Assembly: GCA_964591275.1 (NCBI GenBank)
Contig: CAZQAE010000027.1
Span: 1 to 64,000, forward strand
DNA: 64,000 bases
Reading direction: 5' to 3'
DNA from: G963674685 sp964591275
GTDB lineage: Bacteria; Lernaellota; Lernaellaia; JACKCT01
Positions 26,687-35,624 of the stretch are shown here, piece after piece. The translations under genes were made by a program, and so were the position numbers. Each line of letters opens with the position of its first letter. The stretch's first letter is position 1. The notes beneath the pieces are model-generated. The model did not search any database, was not told the DNA's origin, and saw nothing but the letters and a program-made list of their open reading frames with translations.

Positions 26687-27795
26687 ATGTACTCCTTCGA
26701 AGCCGAGTCGATCAGGCTAATGTTATGAGAGCGAAAGTTTGCTACGAATACCCAGTAATGACCGTCCACGCCAGTTCCGGACGGCGCCATGGCGATTTCA
26801 TAGGGACCGTCCCCGACTGTGATTACTTCCAGGGCCGCGTGCGTGCGTGTATCGTATGCGATGACATTATTGGAGTAATAGTTGCTGACCCACACTTCAC
26901 GGCCATCGGGCGTAACCCGCACGGCGGTCGGCTTGGAATCAGTCGGAAGAAGATCGACCACCGCCTCGCCCGGATAGTCGGGCAGTTTGGAAGTGTCGAT
27001 CACCAGGAGCGATTCGGGATTTCTCGCGGCAATGAAAGCCCACTGCCCATCTGGAGTAAAGTCTACGCCCCGTGTGTCGGACCCTATTCCCTGCATATAG
27101 CTGCCCAGGGCAAAAGTTGTCACGAAACGATTCTCAACAACGTCGATAAGAGCCACGGAACCAACACCCTTGTTCGTGATGTAGGCATAGGAACCGCCGG
27201 GTTGAATGCCGATGTCATTGATGCCCCAGCCGATCTGTTCATTTTTGATCAGGCGGCGCTCGACCAGATCAACGATGGAAAGATCGCCGCTGCCAACAGC
27301 CGTCACGTACAAAGTCTTTTCGTCAGGCGAAAGAGTCACACCGAAAGGTTCAATGCCGACTTTGATTCCCTGGTCGCCTTCCTGATCCCTGTCAAGGTCA
27401 ATAATCAGCGGATCGGCCGGATCCTCAAGGTCAATCAGCATAACGCTGTTTCCTCGACGATTGGCCAGAAAACCCAGAGTGCCATTGGCGTTCATTGCCA
27501 TTTGGCCTATGTACGAAGGCGTTTCCAATCGATTGATGATGCAGTCGTTTCGATTAATGAGACTGCGCGGAATGTCGATAACGGCAATGGCGCCCGTCTT
27601 GTCGCCGGACAGATCGAAGTTGGCGTTCATAACGTAGGCATAATCACCGTTGATCGTAACGCTCACGGGCGAATCGATCGCTCCGCCGGCGCCGAAGTAT
27701 TCATCGGTATCCGAGGAGCAGGCCGTCAGACAGGCATACGCCAGCGCCAGTATTAAAATCAGTCGGGAGTAAATTTTGTATGCCTTTGTTTTCAT
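26671..27795 (-). CDS. YVTN/YncE-type beta-propeller lipoprotein 2
   Basis: The lipoprotein signal MKTKAYKIYSRLILIL...LTACSS has its lipobox Cys about residue 26 when started at 27795; the ATG at 27801 and a GTG at 27816 are alternatives and none has a clear ribosome site. The 374-residue body is again a beta-propeller with blades such as IKVGIEPFGVTLSPDEKTLY, INDIGIQPGGSYAYITNKG, TRGVDFTPDGQWAFIAARN and KPTAVRVTPDGREVWVSNY. First gene of a pair with the propeller at 25214, so both are probably made together in the envelope. Confidence 0.82.
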   Translation of the reverse strand: MKTKAYKIYSRLILILALAYACLTACSSDTDEYFGAGGAIDSPVSVTINGDYAYVMNANFDLSGDKTGAIAVIDIPRSLINRNDCIINRLETPSYIGQMAMNANGTLGFLANRRGNSVMLIDLEDPADPLIIDLDRDQEGDQGIKVGIEPFGVTLSPDEKTLYVTAVGSGDLSIVDLVERRLIKNEQIGWGINDIGIQPGGSYAYITNKGVGSVALIDVVENRFVTTFALGSYMQGIGSDTRGVDFTPDGQWAFIAARNPESLLVIDTSKLPDYPGEAVVDLLPTDSKPTAVRVTPDGREVWVSNYYSNNVIAYDTRTHAALEVITVGDGPYEIAMAPSGTGVDGHYWVFVANFRSHNISLIDSASKEYIWVIP

Positions 27796-27877
27796 TATCA
27801 TCCGTTTTCGATCCACGGATCGGGAGTATAGGAAAGGCTCTCGCGAATTGTCAATTGCGATACCGAAAAATCCTGTT

Positions 27878-29245
27878 TCATACTTTCTTTTTAACCCAGG
27901 AGCCCCGCGAAAACGCCCAAACGACCAGTATGCCTTTCAGAATGCTCGTCATGCTGATCGTCCACCAAACGCCCTCAATACCCATGCCAAGCGCCTGCGT
28001 CAGGGCCGCTACGGGCCAGCGTGCAAATGTGAGCGGAAAAACAATGGCCATCGGTGTCCACGTAACACCGGCGCCGGCGAAAGCGCCGACATAGACCATC
28101 TCAACCGCCATAAAGACCTGAGACCATCCAACGATGCGCAAATATCCGGCGCTGGCCTGGATGACCGACGGATCGCTGGTGACAAGACTCGTAATAATTT
28201 CCGGCTTACAAATCATGAGCGCGGAAAGCGCCAGAACCGGCCCAAAGATGATTTTCGCCCCCATCCAGGGCGCCTTGCGGGCACGCTCGACATTGCCGGC
28301 TCCAAGATTTTGCCCGACCAGCGGGCGCATGGCGATCCCCATGCCGATGGCGCCAAAAAACACCAAGCCTTCGATCGTGTGCCCCACGCGCAATGCCGCA
28401 ATCTGTTCCGTCCCATGAATCGCCGTGTAGCGCGTCAGAAGCATATAAACAACAGGGAACATGAAGCCCTCGGCGGCGGTGGGCAGACCGATGATAAAAA
28501 TCTTTTTAAAAAGCCCCCAATCGATATTCCATGAACCATGCGGCCGCACAATAAAGCTGGAATTTCTCCTCGTGAAAAGGAAGTACAGCGCCACGATAAC
28601 GAAGATGGTGCGGGAACTGATGATGGCGACTCCGGCGCCGGCGATGCCCAGGCTCGGTGCACCGAATTTTCCAAGCATCAGCGTGTAATCTAAAAGGAAA
28701 TGGATCACCAGGGCTAGAGCCATGAACCACATGGGCTTGCGCGTATCGCCGATGGCCTGAAAAATTTGACTGGAAGTCATCGCCAAATAGATCATGGGCG
28801 AAGCGATGAGCGCCATATACAGATATGTCAAACCAGAGCGCGTTACCTCTGCGTCAACCCGCATGACATCGCTAAATACCCAGGGGCCGATGAGCCAAAA
28901 TGCAGCGCCGAACACCAGGGAAATCATCAGCGACATGGCCAAGCCCTGGTAAGCCGTGCGCTGCGCTTCAACCCGATTGCCCTCGCCGATGCGCCGGGCG
29001 ATGACCGCTCCGATCCCGATGGCTATCAGATTGGATAACCCGATCATGCTCCAGATGAAAAACTGCCCGGTGGACAAAGCGGCCAGCGCAGTGGCGCCAA
29101 GTTCTCCGGCGATTTTCGTGTCGATGAAATTGAAGGAGGAAATCAGGTACATCGTGCCCATGGCGGGCAGAGCCAGCTTCAATGTCACGGCTGCGAGTGG
29201 CGTGTCGCCGGTAATTTTATCGGTGAAAGGCGATAGCTTCTTCAT
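27878..29245 (-). CDS. MATE-family efflux transporter
   Basis: 455 residues with about 12 hydrophobic helices in two similar halves. Family-typical stretches are LALPAMGTMYLISSFNFIDTK, AALSTGQFFIWSMIGLSN and IAIGIGAVIARRIGEGN in the first half, and GLPTAAEGFMFPVVYMLLTR and MAMRPLVGQNLGAGN-like (MGIAMRPLVGQNLGAGN) in the second. MATE proteins export cationic drugs or metabolites in exchange for Na+ or H+. It is on the same strand as the propeller pair and 83 bases upstream of its start, so co-transcription is possible but not shown. The substrate is unknown. Confidence 0.9.
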   Translation of the reverse strand: MKKLSPFTDKITGDTPLAAVTLKLALPAMGTMYLISSFNFIDTKIAGELGATALAALSTGQFFIWSMIGLSNLIAIGIGAVIARRIGEGNRVEAQRTAYQGLAMSLMISLVFGAAFWLIGPWVFSDVMRVDAEVTRSGLTYLYMALIASPMIYLAMTSSQIFQAIGDTRKPMWFMALALVIHFLLDYTLMLGKFGAPSLGIAGAGVAIISSRTIFVIVALYFLFTRRNSSFIVRPHGSWNIDWGLFKKIFIIGLPTAAEGFMFPVVYMLLTRYTAIHGTEQIAALRVGHTIEGLVFFGAIGMGIAMRPLVGQNLGAGNVERARKAPWMGAKIIFGPVLALSALMICKPEIITSLVTSDPSVIQASAGYLRIVGWSQVFMAVEMVYVGAFAGAGVTWTPMAIVFPLTFARWPVAALTQALGMGIEGVWWTISMTSILKGILVVWAFSRGSWVKKKV

Positions 29246-29391
29246 CGGTCGCGCACGCTAACAGAGATAAAAAATATTGTCATTGGGAGCATGGTTAAAA
29301 TCGCTATTCTGTCGCCATGCACACAGCAACGCCTGCGCAAATGTGATATAGGTGTCTGGTAATGATTTTTCGTAATCTCGGAGGATTTGCG

Positions 29392-30378
29392 ATGAAAACT
29401 TTCAAACGATTTTTGATATTAGGAATTTTGTCCCTGGCGGCGCTCTCCATCGCCATTGCCTGTGGTGATGACGACGATGACGATAATGACGCGGGACCCG
29501 GCGACGAATTCGGAGACGAAAACCTGGAAGGTTTCATTTATTGCACTGGCGGCGCATTTTCCATGGGCAGCCCATCAGGAGAAATAGGGGGCGGCGACGA
29601 TGAAAACGAACACGACGTCACGCTCACGCACAACTACCTCATCATGGATACCGAGGTCACGCAGGGCGACTTTGCTAGTGTATTAAAGCACAATCCCAGC
29701 GAAGCGGCCTCGTGCGGAGACGATTGCCCAGTCGAAAACCTCAGTTGGTACGACGCCATCGCCTATGCCATCGTGCTGTCGGAAACTGACGACCTTCCAC
29801 CCTGCTATGAACTTAGCAAAGTCTACTGCTGGGACGAACTCTATGACGACGAGAACGAAGATGATCGCTTCTGCGCCGAACATAGGGGCATCTTTACGGC
29901 GGAAGCTTCTCTGAAAGGCATTGCTTCAGTTTACGAATGCGAGGGGTATCGCCTGCCGACGGAAGCGGAATGGGAGTACGCCGCACGAGCCGGGCAAACA
30001 ACGGCGCTGTTCAACGGCGACCTAACCAAGCCGGAAAACTGCTACGATCCCGACCCCAACCTCGATCTCGTCGGCTGGTATTGCGGCAACTCCAATGGCA
30101 AAACACACAGCGGCGCGCTGCTGCAAAAAAACGGCTGGAACATCTACGACATGCACGGGAACGTGAGCGAATGGACCTGGGACGAGTATAGCTCTTATTC
30201 CTCCGGCGCCACAGAGGACCCGGAAAGCCCCGTCGGCGACGGCGAAACCGACAAAGTCCATCGGGGAGGCAACTTTGCAGGTCAGGCCAAGGCTTGCCGC
30301 TCGGCTGCACGTGGTTCAGATTTGCCGAGCACGCGCTATGAATACATCGGATTTCGCCTGGTCAAAACCTATCAATAG
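29392..30378 (+). CDS. Sulfatase-modifying-factor (FGE) domain lipoprotein
   Basis: The start at 29392 has CGGAGG seven bases upstream and gives a signal ending in SIAIACGDD, a lipobox followed by an acidic stretch like that of its neighbours. The rest is a formylglycine-generating-enzyme/SUMF1-type domain: GGAFSMGSPSGE, DTEVTQGDFASV, PVENLSWYDAIAYA, YRLPTEAEWEYAARAG, NIYDMHGNVSEWTWDEY and VHRGGNFAGQAKACRSA, ending IGFRLVKT. Most lipoprotein members of this family are not true FGEs but ligand-binding or structural proteins; the copper-binding Cys pair of FGE is not evident. A 41-residue Cys-containing insertion (PPCYELSKVYCWDELYD...) interrupts the middle. Convergent with the gene at 30385. 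Confidence 0.88.
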   Translation: MKTFKRFLILGILSLAALSIAIACGDDDDDDNDAGPGDEFGDENLEGFIYCTGGAFSMGSPSGEIGGGDDENEHDVTLTHNYLIMDTEVTQGDFASVLKHNPSEAASCGDDCPVENLSWYDAIAYAIVLSETDDLPPCYELSKVYCWDELYDDENEDDRFCAEHRGIFTAEASLKGIASVYECEGYRLPTEAEWEYAARAGQTTALFNGDLTKPENCYDPDPNLDLVGWYCGNSNGKTHSGALLQKNGWNIYDMHGNVSEWTWDEYSSYSSGATEDPESPVGDGETDKVHRGGNFAGQAKACRSAARGSDLPSTRYEYIGFRLVKTYQ

Positions 30379-30384
30379 AAAAAT

Positions 30385-30810
30385 TCAGCAGCCGCAGCCG
30401 CCTTCGTCGTCTTCATCCTCATCGCCGACGGCGGCTGGGCGGTAGCTTGTAATCGTGTCAGATTCGTCATCGTCGACAACATCGTCCCAATTTCCATCTA
30501 CGCATTGAAATGCGTCGGTCATGGCGACGAACTCGAATCTCGTTTTTATCAAAATATCGCAAGAACCCAGCGGTGCATCCTCGGACTCGTTGCCATATCC
30601 AAAGGCATAACCCCAATCGGGGAAGGTGGAGCCGGCTTGCAGCGCGTCCTGATGGCTATTAAGCCATTGTTTCCAGTCGGGATGCGTTTCGCCATTGAAA
30701 AACCACCGGGCGCGCACGGAGACTTCCGCATGCGTGTTCATGCCGCAAGGCCATGCAACGGAAGCTTGCGTGAGCAGCCCAATCAAAGCAAATAAAATGA
30801 CGCGTTTCAT
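30385..30810 (-). CDS. Truncated GPI-PLD/zinc phospholipase C-like protein with acidic CGC tail
   Basis: The start at 30810 gives a signal MKRVILFALIGLLTQASVAW followed by PCGMNTHAEVSVRARWFF, HQDALQAGSTFPDWGYAFG and ESEDA. This matches the N-terminal part of GPI-specific phospholipase D / zinc-dependent phospholipase C domains (CGLSTHVEIGHRA, HQDAYQAGIVFPD and VSEDTHW in the animal enzyme). The homology stops at SED: the remaining zinc ligands and the rest of the enzyme are absent. Instead the protein ends with about 60 residues of acidic sequence closing in DEDEDDEGGCGC. At 141 residues it is probably catalytically dead: either a gene with an internal deletion or a domesticated fragment. It lies 55 bases downstream of the giant protein at 30866. 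Confidence 0.7.
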   Translation of the reverse strand: MKRVILFALIGLLTQASVAWPCGMNTHAEVSVRARWFFNGETHPDWKQWLNSHQDALQAGSTFPDWGYAFGYGNESEDAPLGSCDILIKTRFEFVAMTDAFQCVDGNWDDVVDDDESDTITSYRPAAVGDEDEDDEGGCGC

Positions 30811-30865
30811 TTTTTTCTGGAATCCAAAACCTCGTGAATAACGCCAAGGATTTGCCGGCCTTTCC

Positions 30866-33361
30866 TCAAATAGACGGACAGGCGGCGATGCAATTGTCAT
30901 AGGTCTCCTGACAGCCATCGAAATCGGGACATTCCGTCTCATGACACTGGCCTCTATCGACATTGCAGTCCGCCATGCAGTTGAAATACGCGGGGTTATA
31001 AAGCGCCTCGCACAGATTATCCACTGAGTATTGCGCCGCCGCCCAGTGGGCGTTGGCCTGACAGATCGCGTACAGGCAGTGGTACAACTGGCACTCGTCA
31101 TCCTGCGGACAATTGTCGCTGCACTGTCCCTGCTCAATCAAAGATTGCAAATGGCAATCCTGGTAGGCGCTTTGGTCGCAATCCGCTGGGGGATGCGTGG
31201 TTGTGGTTGTAGTTGTCGTCACCGTCGTCGTGGTTGAAGTCGTACTCGTTGACGTTGTCGTTGTCGGCGAGACGTCATCATCATCGTCGTCGACATCATC
31301 GTCGTCGGCATCATCGTCGTCCCCGTAGTCGTCATCCACATCGTCGTCGCCTGATGATGATCCTCCCGAAGAAGACGAAGAACAGCCACAGCAAGAGCTT
31401 TCGTCATCATCGTCATCGTCGCCATCAACTTGACCGGCTTCATCGTCATCCGTTATATCGTCGTCGTTGCCACCATCATCATCGGGAAAGCTTATGTCGT
31501 CATCCGCGTCGTCATCCGCGTCGTCATTCGCATCGTCATTTGCGTCGTCATTCGCATCGTCGTTAATATCATCATCGACGTCATCGTCCGCGTCGTCGTC
31601 AACATCGTCGTCGCCGGTCATTGTAGTTGTTGTGGAAGTCGTCGTCGGTATCACTGTTGATGTGGTCGATCCACCGAGGCACTCGTCGAGCTGCTCACTG
31701 CATTCGGTATCAGCGTTGCACGGATTGCCCGAATGACCGCACATATCCAAGGCTTCAGAACAGTATTCCTCTCCATTGCAAAAATACCCATCATCCACGC
31801 AAGGAATCTCGCTGCTGTCGCATCGGTCCTGCCATTCGTTGCACACTTCCGTCCCGTTGCAGAAAAGATTATCCGTACAGGGATCGCCCTCATGGTCGCA
31901 GGAGTCGGTTGACTCGACGCAAATCTCGTCGCCATTGCAAAATGTCCCGTCATCGGAGCATGGCGGCGAACCTTGAACACATTGATCACTGGATTCATTG
32001 CAGGTTTCGCTTCCGTTGCAAAACAGTCCATCTCCGCATGGGTTCCCCGTACGCAGGCAAATGTCAAAAGTTTCCACGCAGTACTCATCACCGTTGCAAA
32101 AGGCGCCGTCGTCCGGGCAGGCATTCACACCGTAGATGCAGTAGTCGTATGTCTCATTGCAACTTTCGGTTCCGTTGCACCACAGATCGTCATTGCAGGG
32201 GTCTCCCGTATTGCGGCATTCCTGCGCCGATTCGACGCAATACTCATCGCCATTGCAAAAGGCATTATCGTCCTGGCACGGTGCGTCGCCGTAATCACAG
32301 TAGTCCCCGTTTTCGATACAGATTTCTGCTCCGTTGCACCATTGATCATCGCCGCAAGGGTTTCCCGAGTGTCCACACGCCTTGAGTTCATCGTCGCAAA
32401 GTTCGGGACCGTTGCAGAAAAAACCATCATCAGGACAATCGACCCATTGTCCTTCCGCGCATTGCCCGTTGACGCAGGTGCAATAAAGGCCATCATTGCA
32501 CATCGGTCCGGTGTAATCCGTCCAGCCATTGCGATTGACTACGGCGTTGCAGTACTCGCAGTGATTATAGGGATTTGGATCTCCATGGGCATAACATGTG
32601 TATCCGATCGTGCATCCCGCGCAATGGCTCGTAGAAAATCGGACGGCGCTGGGATTCTGCGGCAGCCTGACGCCGCAATTTGCGCTCAGATAATGGCCAT
32701 CGGAAATGCCGCGTATCGCCAGATTATTGTCGGTGGTCTGATAGCTGTCTTTTATGTAGACAACCACGTCATCGGTATATTCCTCTAAAACGACCTGAAA
32801 AGTCCCCGTGTCAGAAGCATCGTAAAAGATAGGAACATTGTCCCACTGGGCGATAAATTTGCGATTCGGGTAGTAACCAACCGTCTTATAATAAATCTCC
32901 CCGGTGTTGGTTGTGTTCAAATCGATCCAAATTCCGGCGAATCGTGAAATGCTGATCGAGTCTTCGTCGCATGCAACGCTATAAGACGTTGAACCGATGA
33001 AAGACAAGTGGCCGTTTGTTGTTATGTTCACGCTGCTGTACGAAACTCCGTAATAGCTGAACGAAAAACCCATGCTGATAGCGGACGACACGTACTCATC
33101 TCCTTCCTGAAGCCAGGAGCCATCGGAAATGTCTGTCCAGACATAAGGTTCCAGAAAATCCCACGAGTATCCGAAGGCGTCAGGACCGCCAAAGGGTTCG
33201 GCGGCTATGACGCTGTCGCCCTGGGCAGCCTGATCGTCGGCGACCAGGACATCGTCCAAATCCGCGACTTCCGGTCCATCAGAGCCAATCGCCTGCGGGG
33301 CCGAAAAAATCACGGCAAAAACCAAAGTCATCATTGCTGCAAAAAAACCATTTCTCATCAT
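30866..33361 (-). CDS. Giant Cys-, Asp- and Thr-rich secreted protein
   Basis: 831 residues with a Sec signal (FAVIFSAPQAIGSDG) rather than a lipobox. About 60-260 is a beta-rich domain containing FSYYGVSYSSVNITTNGHLSF and AGIWIDLNTTNTGEIYYKT, similar to the sequences found before Cys repeats in other secreted proteins (nidogen-like in style). About 265-560 is a long array of Cys-rich repeats (CDDGLFCNG-type: CNGAEICIENGDYC, CNGDEYCVESAQEC). Then come a Thr linker, a long Asp stretch (VDDD, NDDA units), ESSCCGCSSSSSGG, a second Asp stretch, a second Thr linker, and a C-terminal Cys domain (about 740-831) with repeated C-x3-C pairs (YHCLYAICQANAHW, CMADCNVDRGQC). The internal SCCG looks like the C-terminus of the giant lipoproteins, as if an extra module was added after it. 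Function unknown. Confidence 0.85.
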   Translation of the reverse strand: MMRNGFFAAMMTLVFAVIFSAPQAIGSDGPEVADLDDVLVADDQAAQGDSVIAAEPFGGPDAFGYSWDFLEPYVWTDISDGSWLQEGDEYVSSAISMGFSFSYYGVSYSSVNITTNGHLSFIGSTSYSVACDEDSISISRFAGIWIDLNTTNTGEIYYKTVGYYPNRKFIAQWDNVPIFYDASDTGTFQVVLEEYTDDVVVYIKDSYQTTDNNLAIRGISDGHYLSANCGVRLPQNPSAVRFSTSHCAGCTIGYTCYAHGDPNPYNHCEYCNAVVNRNGWTDYTGPMCNDGLYCTCVNGQCAEGQWVDCPDDGFFCNGPELCDDELKACGHSGNPCGDDQWCNGAEICIENGDYCDYGDAPCQDDNAFCNGDEYCVESAQECRNTGDPCNDDLWCNGTESCNETYDYCIYGVNACPDDGAFCNGDEYCVETFDICLRTGNPCGDGLFCNGSETCNESSDQCVQGSPPCSDDGTFCNGDEICVESTDSCDHEGDPCTDNLFCNGTEVCNEWQDRCDSSEIPCVDDGYFCNGEEYCSEALDMCGHSGNPCNADTECSEQLDECLGGSTTSTVIPTTTSTTTTMTGDDDVDDDADDDVDDDINDDANDDANDDANDDADDDADDDISFPDDDGGNDDDITDDDEAGQVDGDDDDDDESSCCGCSSSSSGGSSSGDDDVDDDYGDDDDADDDDVDDDDDDVSPTTTTSTSTTSTTTTVTTTTTTTTHPPADCDQSAYQDCHLQSLIEQGQCSDNCPQDDECQLYHCLYAICQANAHWAAAQYSVDNLCEALYNPAYFNCMADCNVDRGQCHETECPDFDGCQETYDNCIAACPSI

Positions 33362-33463
33362 CTCAACCGTCCCTTGTGCGAATTGTTTTCGCTTTCTTTG
33401 TCAAAAATATGTGAACATTCAAATACAAATTGAGGAAATACGGAATTTCCTCCGCCCTTGGCA

Positions 33464-33491
33464 TTGAGAGACAAGAGCTTTAGCGTATAAT
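33464..33491 (+). promoter_or_regulatory. Predicted promoter of the lipoprotein at 33510
   Basis: TTGAGA (33464-33469), a 16-base spacer and a perfect TATAAT (33486-33491). The start of transcription near 33498 leaves a leader of only about 12 bases. Confidence 0.55.
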
Positions 33492-33509
33492 ACATGTTTG
33501 GGGGTTGAT

Positions 33510-35609
33510 ATGAAACAATTCGTAAAATTTCTTCTTTTTTTCATTATCGTTTTTTCCGTTTTCACTGCTTGCGGCGACGATGACGATGACAACAACGACG
33601 AATCGCCTGACAACGACGCCAATGACGACACCGATGACGATGCGGATGATGATTTAAACGATGACGCCAACGACGACACCGATGACGTAGACGACGATAC
33701 GGATCCGGGCGATCCAATCCTTCCTACGGACGGATACTTGGCCCGTCAGGCCGAGTATTTGCAGCAATGCGCGGAAAATGGAGGCGGCATCCATGCGCAG
33801 GTCTGCAAACTCTCAATGGATTTCGACGACATTGACGAAGACGCCATCCAAAGAACCTGCGACAAGATCAATGATCGTGAAGATTGCGCGGATTTCGATC
33901 TGGCTTCCGTATTGCGTCTTCTTTATCTTCACGGCGATCACCCATCCTTGAATCTCGAAGTCAAACAGCAGTTGGTTAATGCGGTCCTGAATTTCAAATA
34001 CTGGCTCGATGAACCGAATGACGACTCCATGTGCTTCTGGTCGGAAAACCATCAAGTTCTTTTCCATTCCGCCGAGCTTCTGGCGGGGCAGCTTTTCCCC
34101 GATGAGGTTTTCCCCAACGCCGGCATGACAGGCCGGCAGCACATTGAGCACGCCCTGCCCATGCTCCGTCGATGGCTCAACTGGCGGGGTAAGATCGGCT
34201 TTGTCGAATGGCATTCCAACGTTTACTTTAACGAGGACATACCGGCGCTAACCAACCTGGTTGATTTTTCCGAAGATGCCGACATCGCCCTGAAAGCCGC
34301 CATGCTGCTGGACATTATCTCCTTTGACTTCGCCAACAACTACTTCAAAGGCCTGTACGCGACCACGCATGGCCGGACATATCCCGGCAAACTGATCGAG
34401 GGCAGCAGCGACTCCACCGGCGAAGCCGCCTGGGTCATGCTCGGCATCGGCGATTATGGAAACGGCGCCAACTTCTCCGGCGTTGCCCTTTCAACGAGTC
34501 CCAAGTATTTCCCGGCGCCGATCCTTGAAGACATCGCTGCCGACGCTCTGGACTGGAACGAACATCGCGAAAGAGACAGCATTGATATTGACGAAGGACC
34601 CTTTTGGGGAGTCGGCTACGAAAGCCATGAGGATATCATGTTCTGGTGGAGCCTGACGGGCTACGCCGCCAGCAAAATTTTGCCGGGCACATTTCAATTG
34701 GTGGACGATTATAATATGTGGGAGACGAACGGATTTCTGTGGGCAGACATTTCATTCTTAAGTTTCCTTGTCGGCAGTCCGCTTCTCCAATCCGTCCCTG
34801 AAGCCCTGGACGAGATGACCCGCGGACCGTCCCTGGAAGCCATCAACACCTACACTTACAGAACCCCCGATTATCAACTTTCCGGCGCGCAGGACTACAA
34901 CAAAGGTCTTTGGGGCGCGCAGCAGCACATCTGGCAGGCAACCATCGATTCGAACGCCGTGGTGTTCACGACGTATCCGGGCGGCATGGCGGGGGATTAT
35001 CTGGCCAGCGACTGGACCGGGGGCTGGCTGCCCAAAGCAACGTTTTTTGAAAACATTGGAATCATTCAATACAAGCGACGACATATACCTCTTCTTGACG
35101 AGCTGCTTTTCGTTTCCTACACGCATGCCCATTTTCCGACCTGGGCTTTTGACGAGTGGCGACAATCCGGCAAATGGACATTCGGCGCCAAAGGAAACAG
35201 CTACGTCGCGCTATATTCGAACCAACCGACACTCTGGTCTGACGAGCAGCCACAAGATACCTATGAGCTAATTGCCGACAGCGCTGCCAATGTTTGGATC
35301 GTCGAACTCGGCTGCTTGGATGACAACGGCGCCTTTGAACAGTTCATTTCCGACATCGAAGCGGCTGATGTGACCGTTTTGGAAAACGGCATTCAATACG
35401 CATCGCCCAGCCAGGGGCTGGCCACCGTATCCTGGGACGACCCTTTCGTCGTAGATGGGATGGAAATCGACACAGGACCTTACGAGCGCTGGGACAATGC
35501 CTACAGCTACACGGAGTTTGGCTCGGAGCAAACGATCATCGAATTTGAAGGGCAGCGCCTGGATTTGGATTTTGAACGCGCCAGAAGGCGATATTTTGAA
35601 AACCCATAG
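33510..35609 (+). CDS. Large Asp-linker lipoprotein with an unassigned, probably helical-toroid domain
   Basis: The start at 33510 (GGGGGT six bases upstream) gives a short lipoprotein signal ending in VFTACGDDDDD. About 50 residues of Asp/Asn/Ala linker (NDDTDDDADDDLNDDAND) tie it to a folded part of some 630 residues. Conserved-looking blocks are MCFWSENHQVLFHSAELLAGQ, GFVEWHSNVYFNEDIPAL, YFKGLYATTHGRTYPG, PFWGVGYESHEDIMFWWS and GLWGAQQHIWQATI. The many aromatic and His residues in the first 400 positions recall alpha/alpha-toroid glycan-active enzymes, and the last 200 residues look beta-rich. I cannot name the family. It may act on a polysaccharide at the cell surface; this is inference from overall appearance only. 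Confidence 0.75.
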   Translation: MKQFVKFLLFFIIVFSVFTACGDDDDDNNDESPDNDANDDTDDDADDDLNDDANDDTDDVDDDTDPGDPILPTDGYLARQAEYLQQCAENGGGIHAQVCKLSMDFDDIDEDAIQRTCDKINDREDCADFDLASVLRLLYLHGDHPSLNLEVKQQLVNAVLNFKYWLDEPNDDSMCFWSENHQVLFHSAELLAGQLFPDEVFPNAGMTGRQHIEHALPMLRRWLNWRGKIGFVEWHSNVYFNEDIPALTNLVDFSEDADIALKAAMLLDIISFDFANNYFKGLYATTHGRTYPGKLIEGSSDSTGEAAWVMLGIGDYGNGANFSGVALSTSPKYFPAPILEDIAADALDWNEHRERDSIDIDEGPFWGVGYESHEDIMFWWSLTGYAASKILPGTFQLVDDYNMWETNGFLWADISFLSFLVGSPLLQSVPEALDEMTRGPSLEAINTYTYRTPDYQLSGAQDYNKGLWGAQQHIWQATIDSNAVVFTTYPGGMAGDYLASDWTGGWLPKATFFENIGIIQYKRRHIPLLDELLFVSYTHAHFPTWAFDEWRQSGKWTFGAKGNSYVALYSNQPTLWSDEQPQDTYELIADSAANVWIVELGCLDDNGAFEQFISDIEAADVTVLENGIQYASPSQGLATVSWDDPFVVDGMEIDTGPYERWDNAYSYTEFGSEQTIIEFEGQRLDLDFERARRRYFENP

Positions 35610-35624
35610 GCTTTGAAAATCACC

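Noticed and set aside
25544..27756. Long open frames on the + strand opposite the two propeller genes (25544-26419 and 26725-27756)
   Set aside because: They mirror the codon pattern of the minus-strand lipoproteins, lack ribosome sites, signals or recognisable motifs, and their products are of low-complexity shadow type.
31213..32788. Several + strand frames opposite the giant Cys/Asp protein, some His/Arg- or Val/Ile-rich
   Set aside because: Antisense of Asp and Cys repeats produces such biased frames. The minus-strand gene has a signal peptide and ordered domains.
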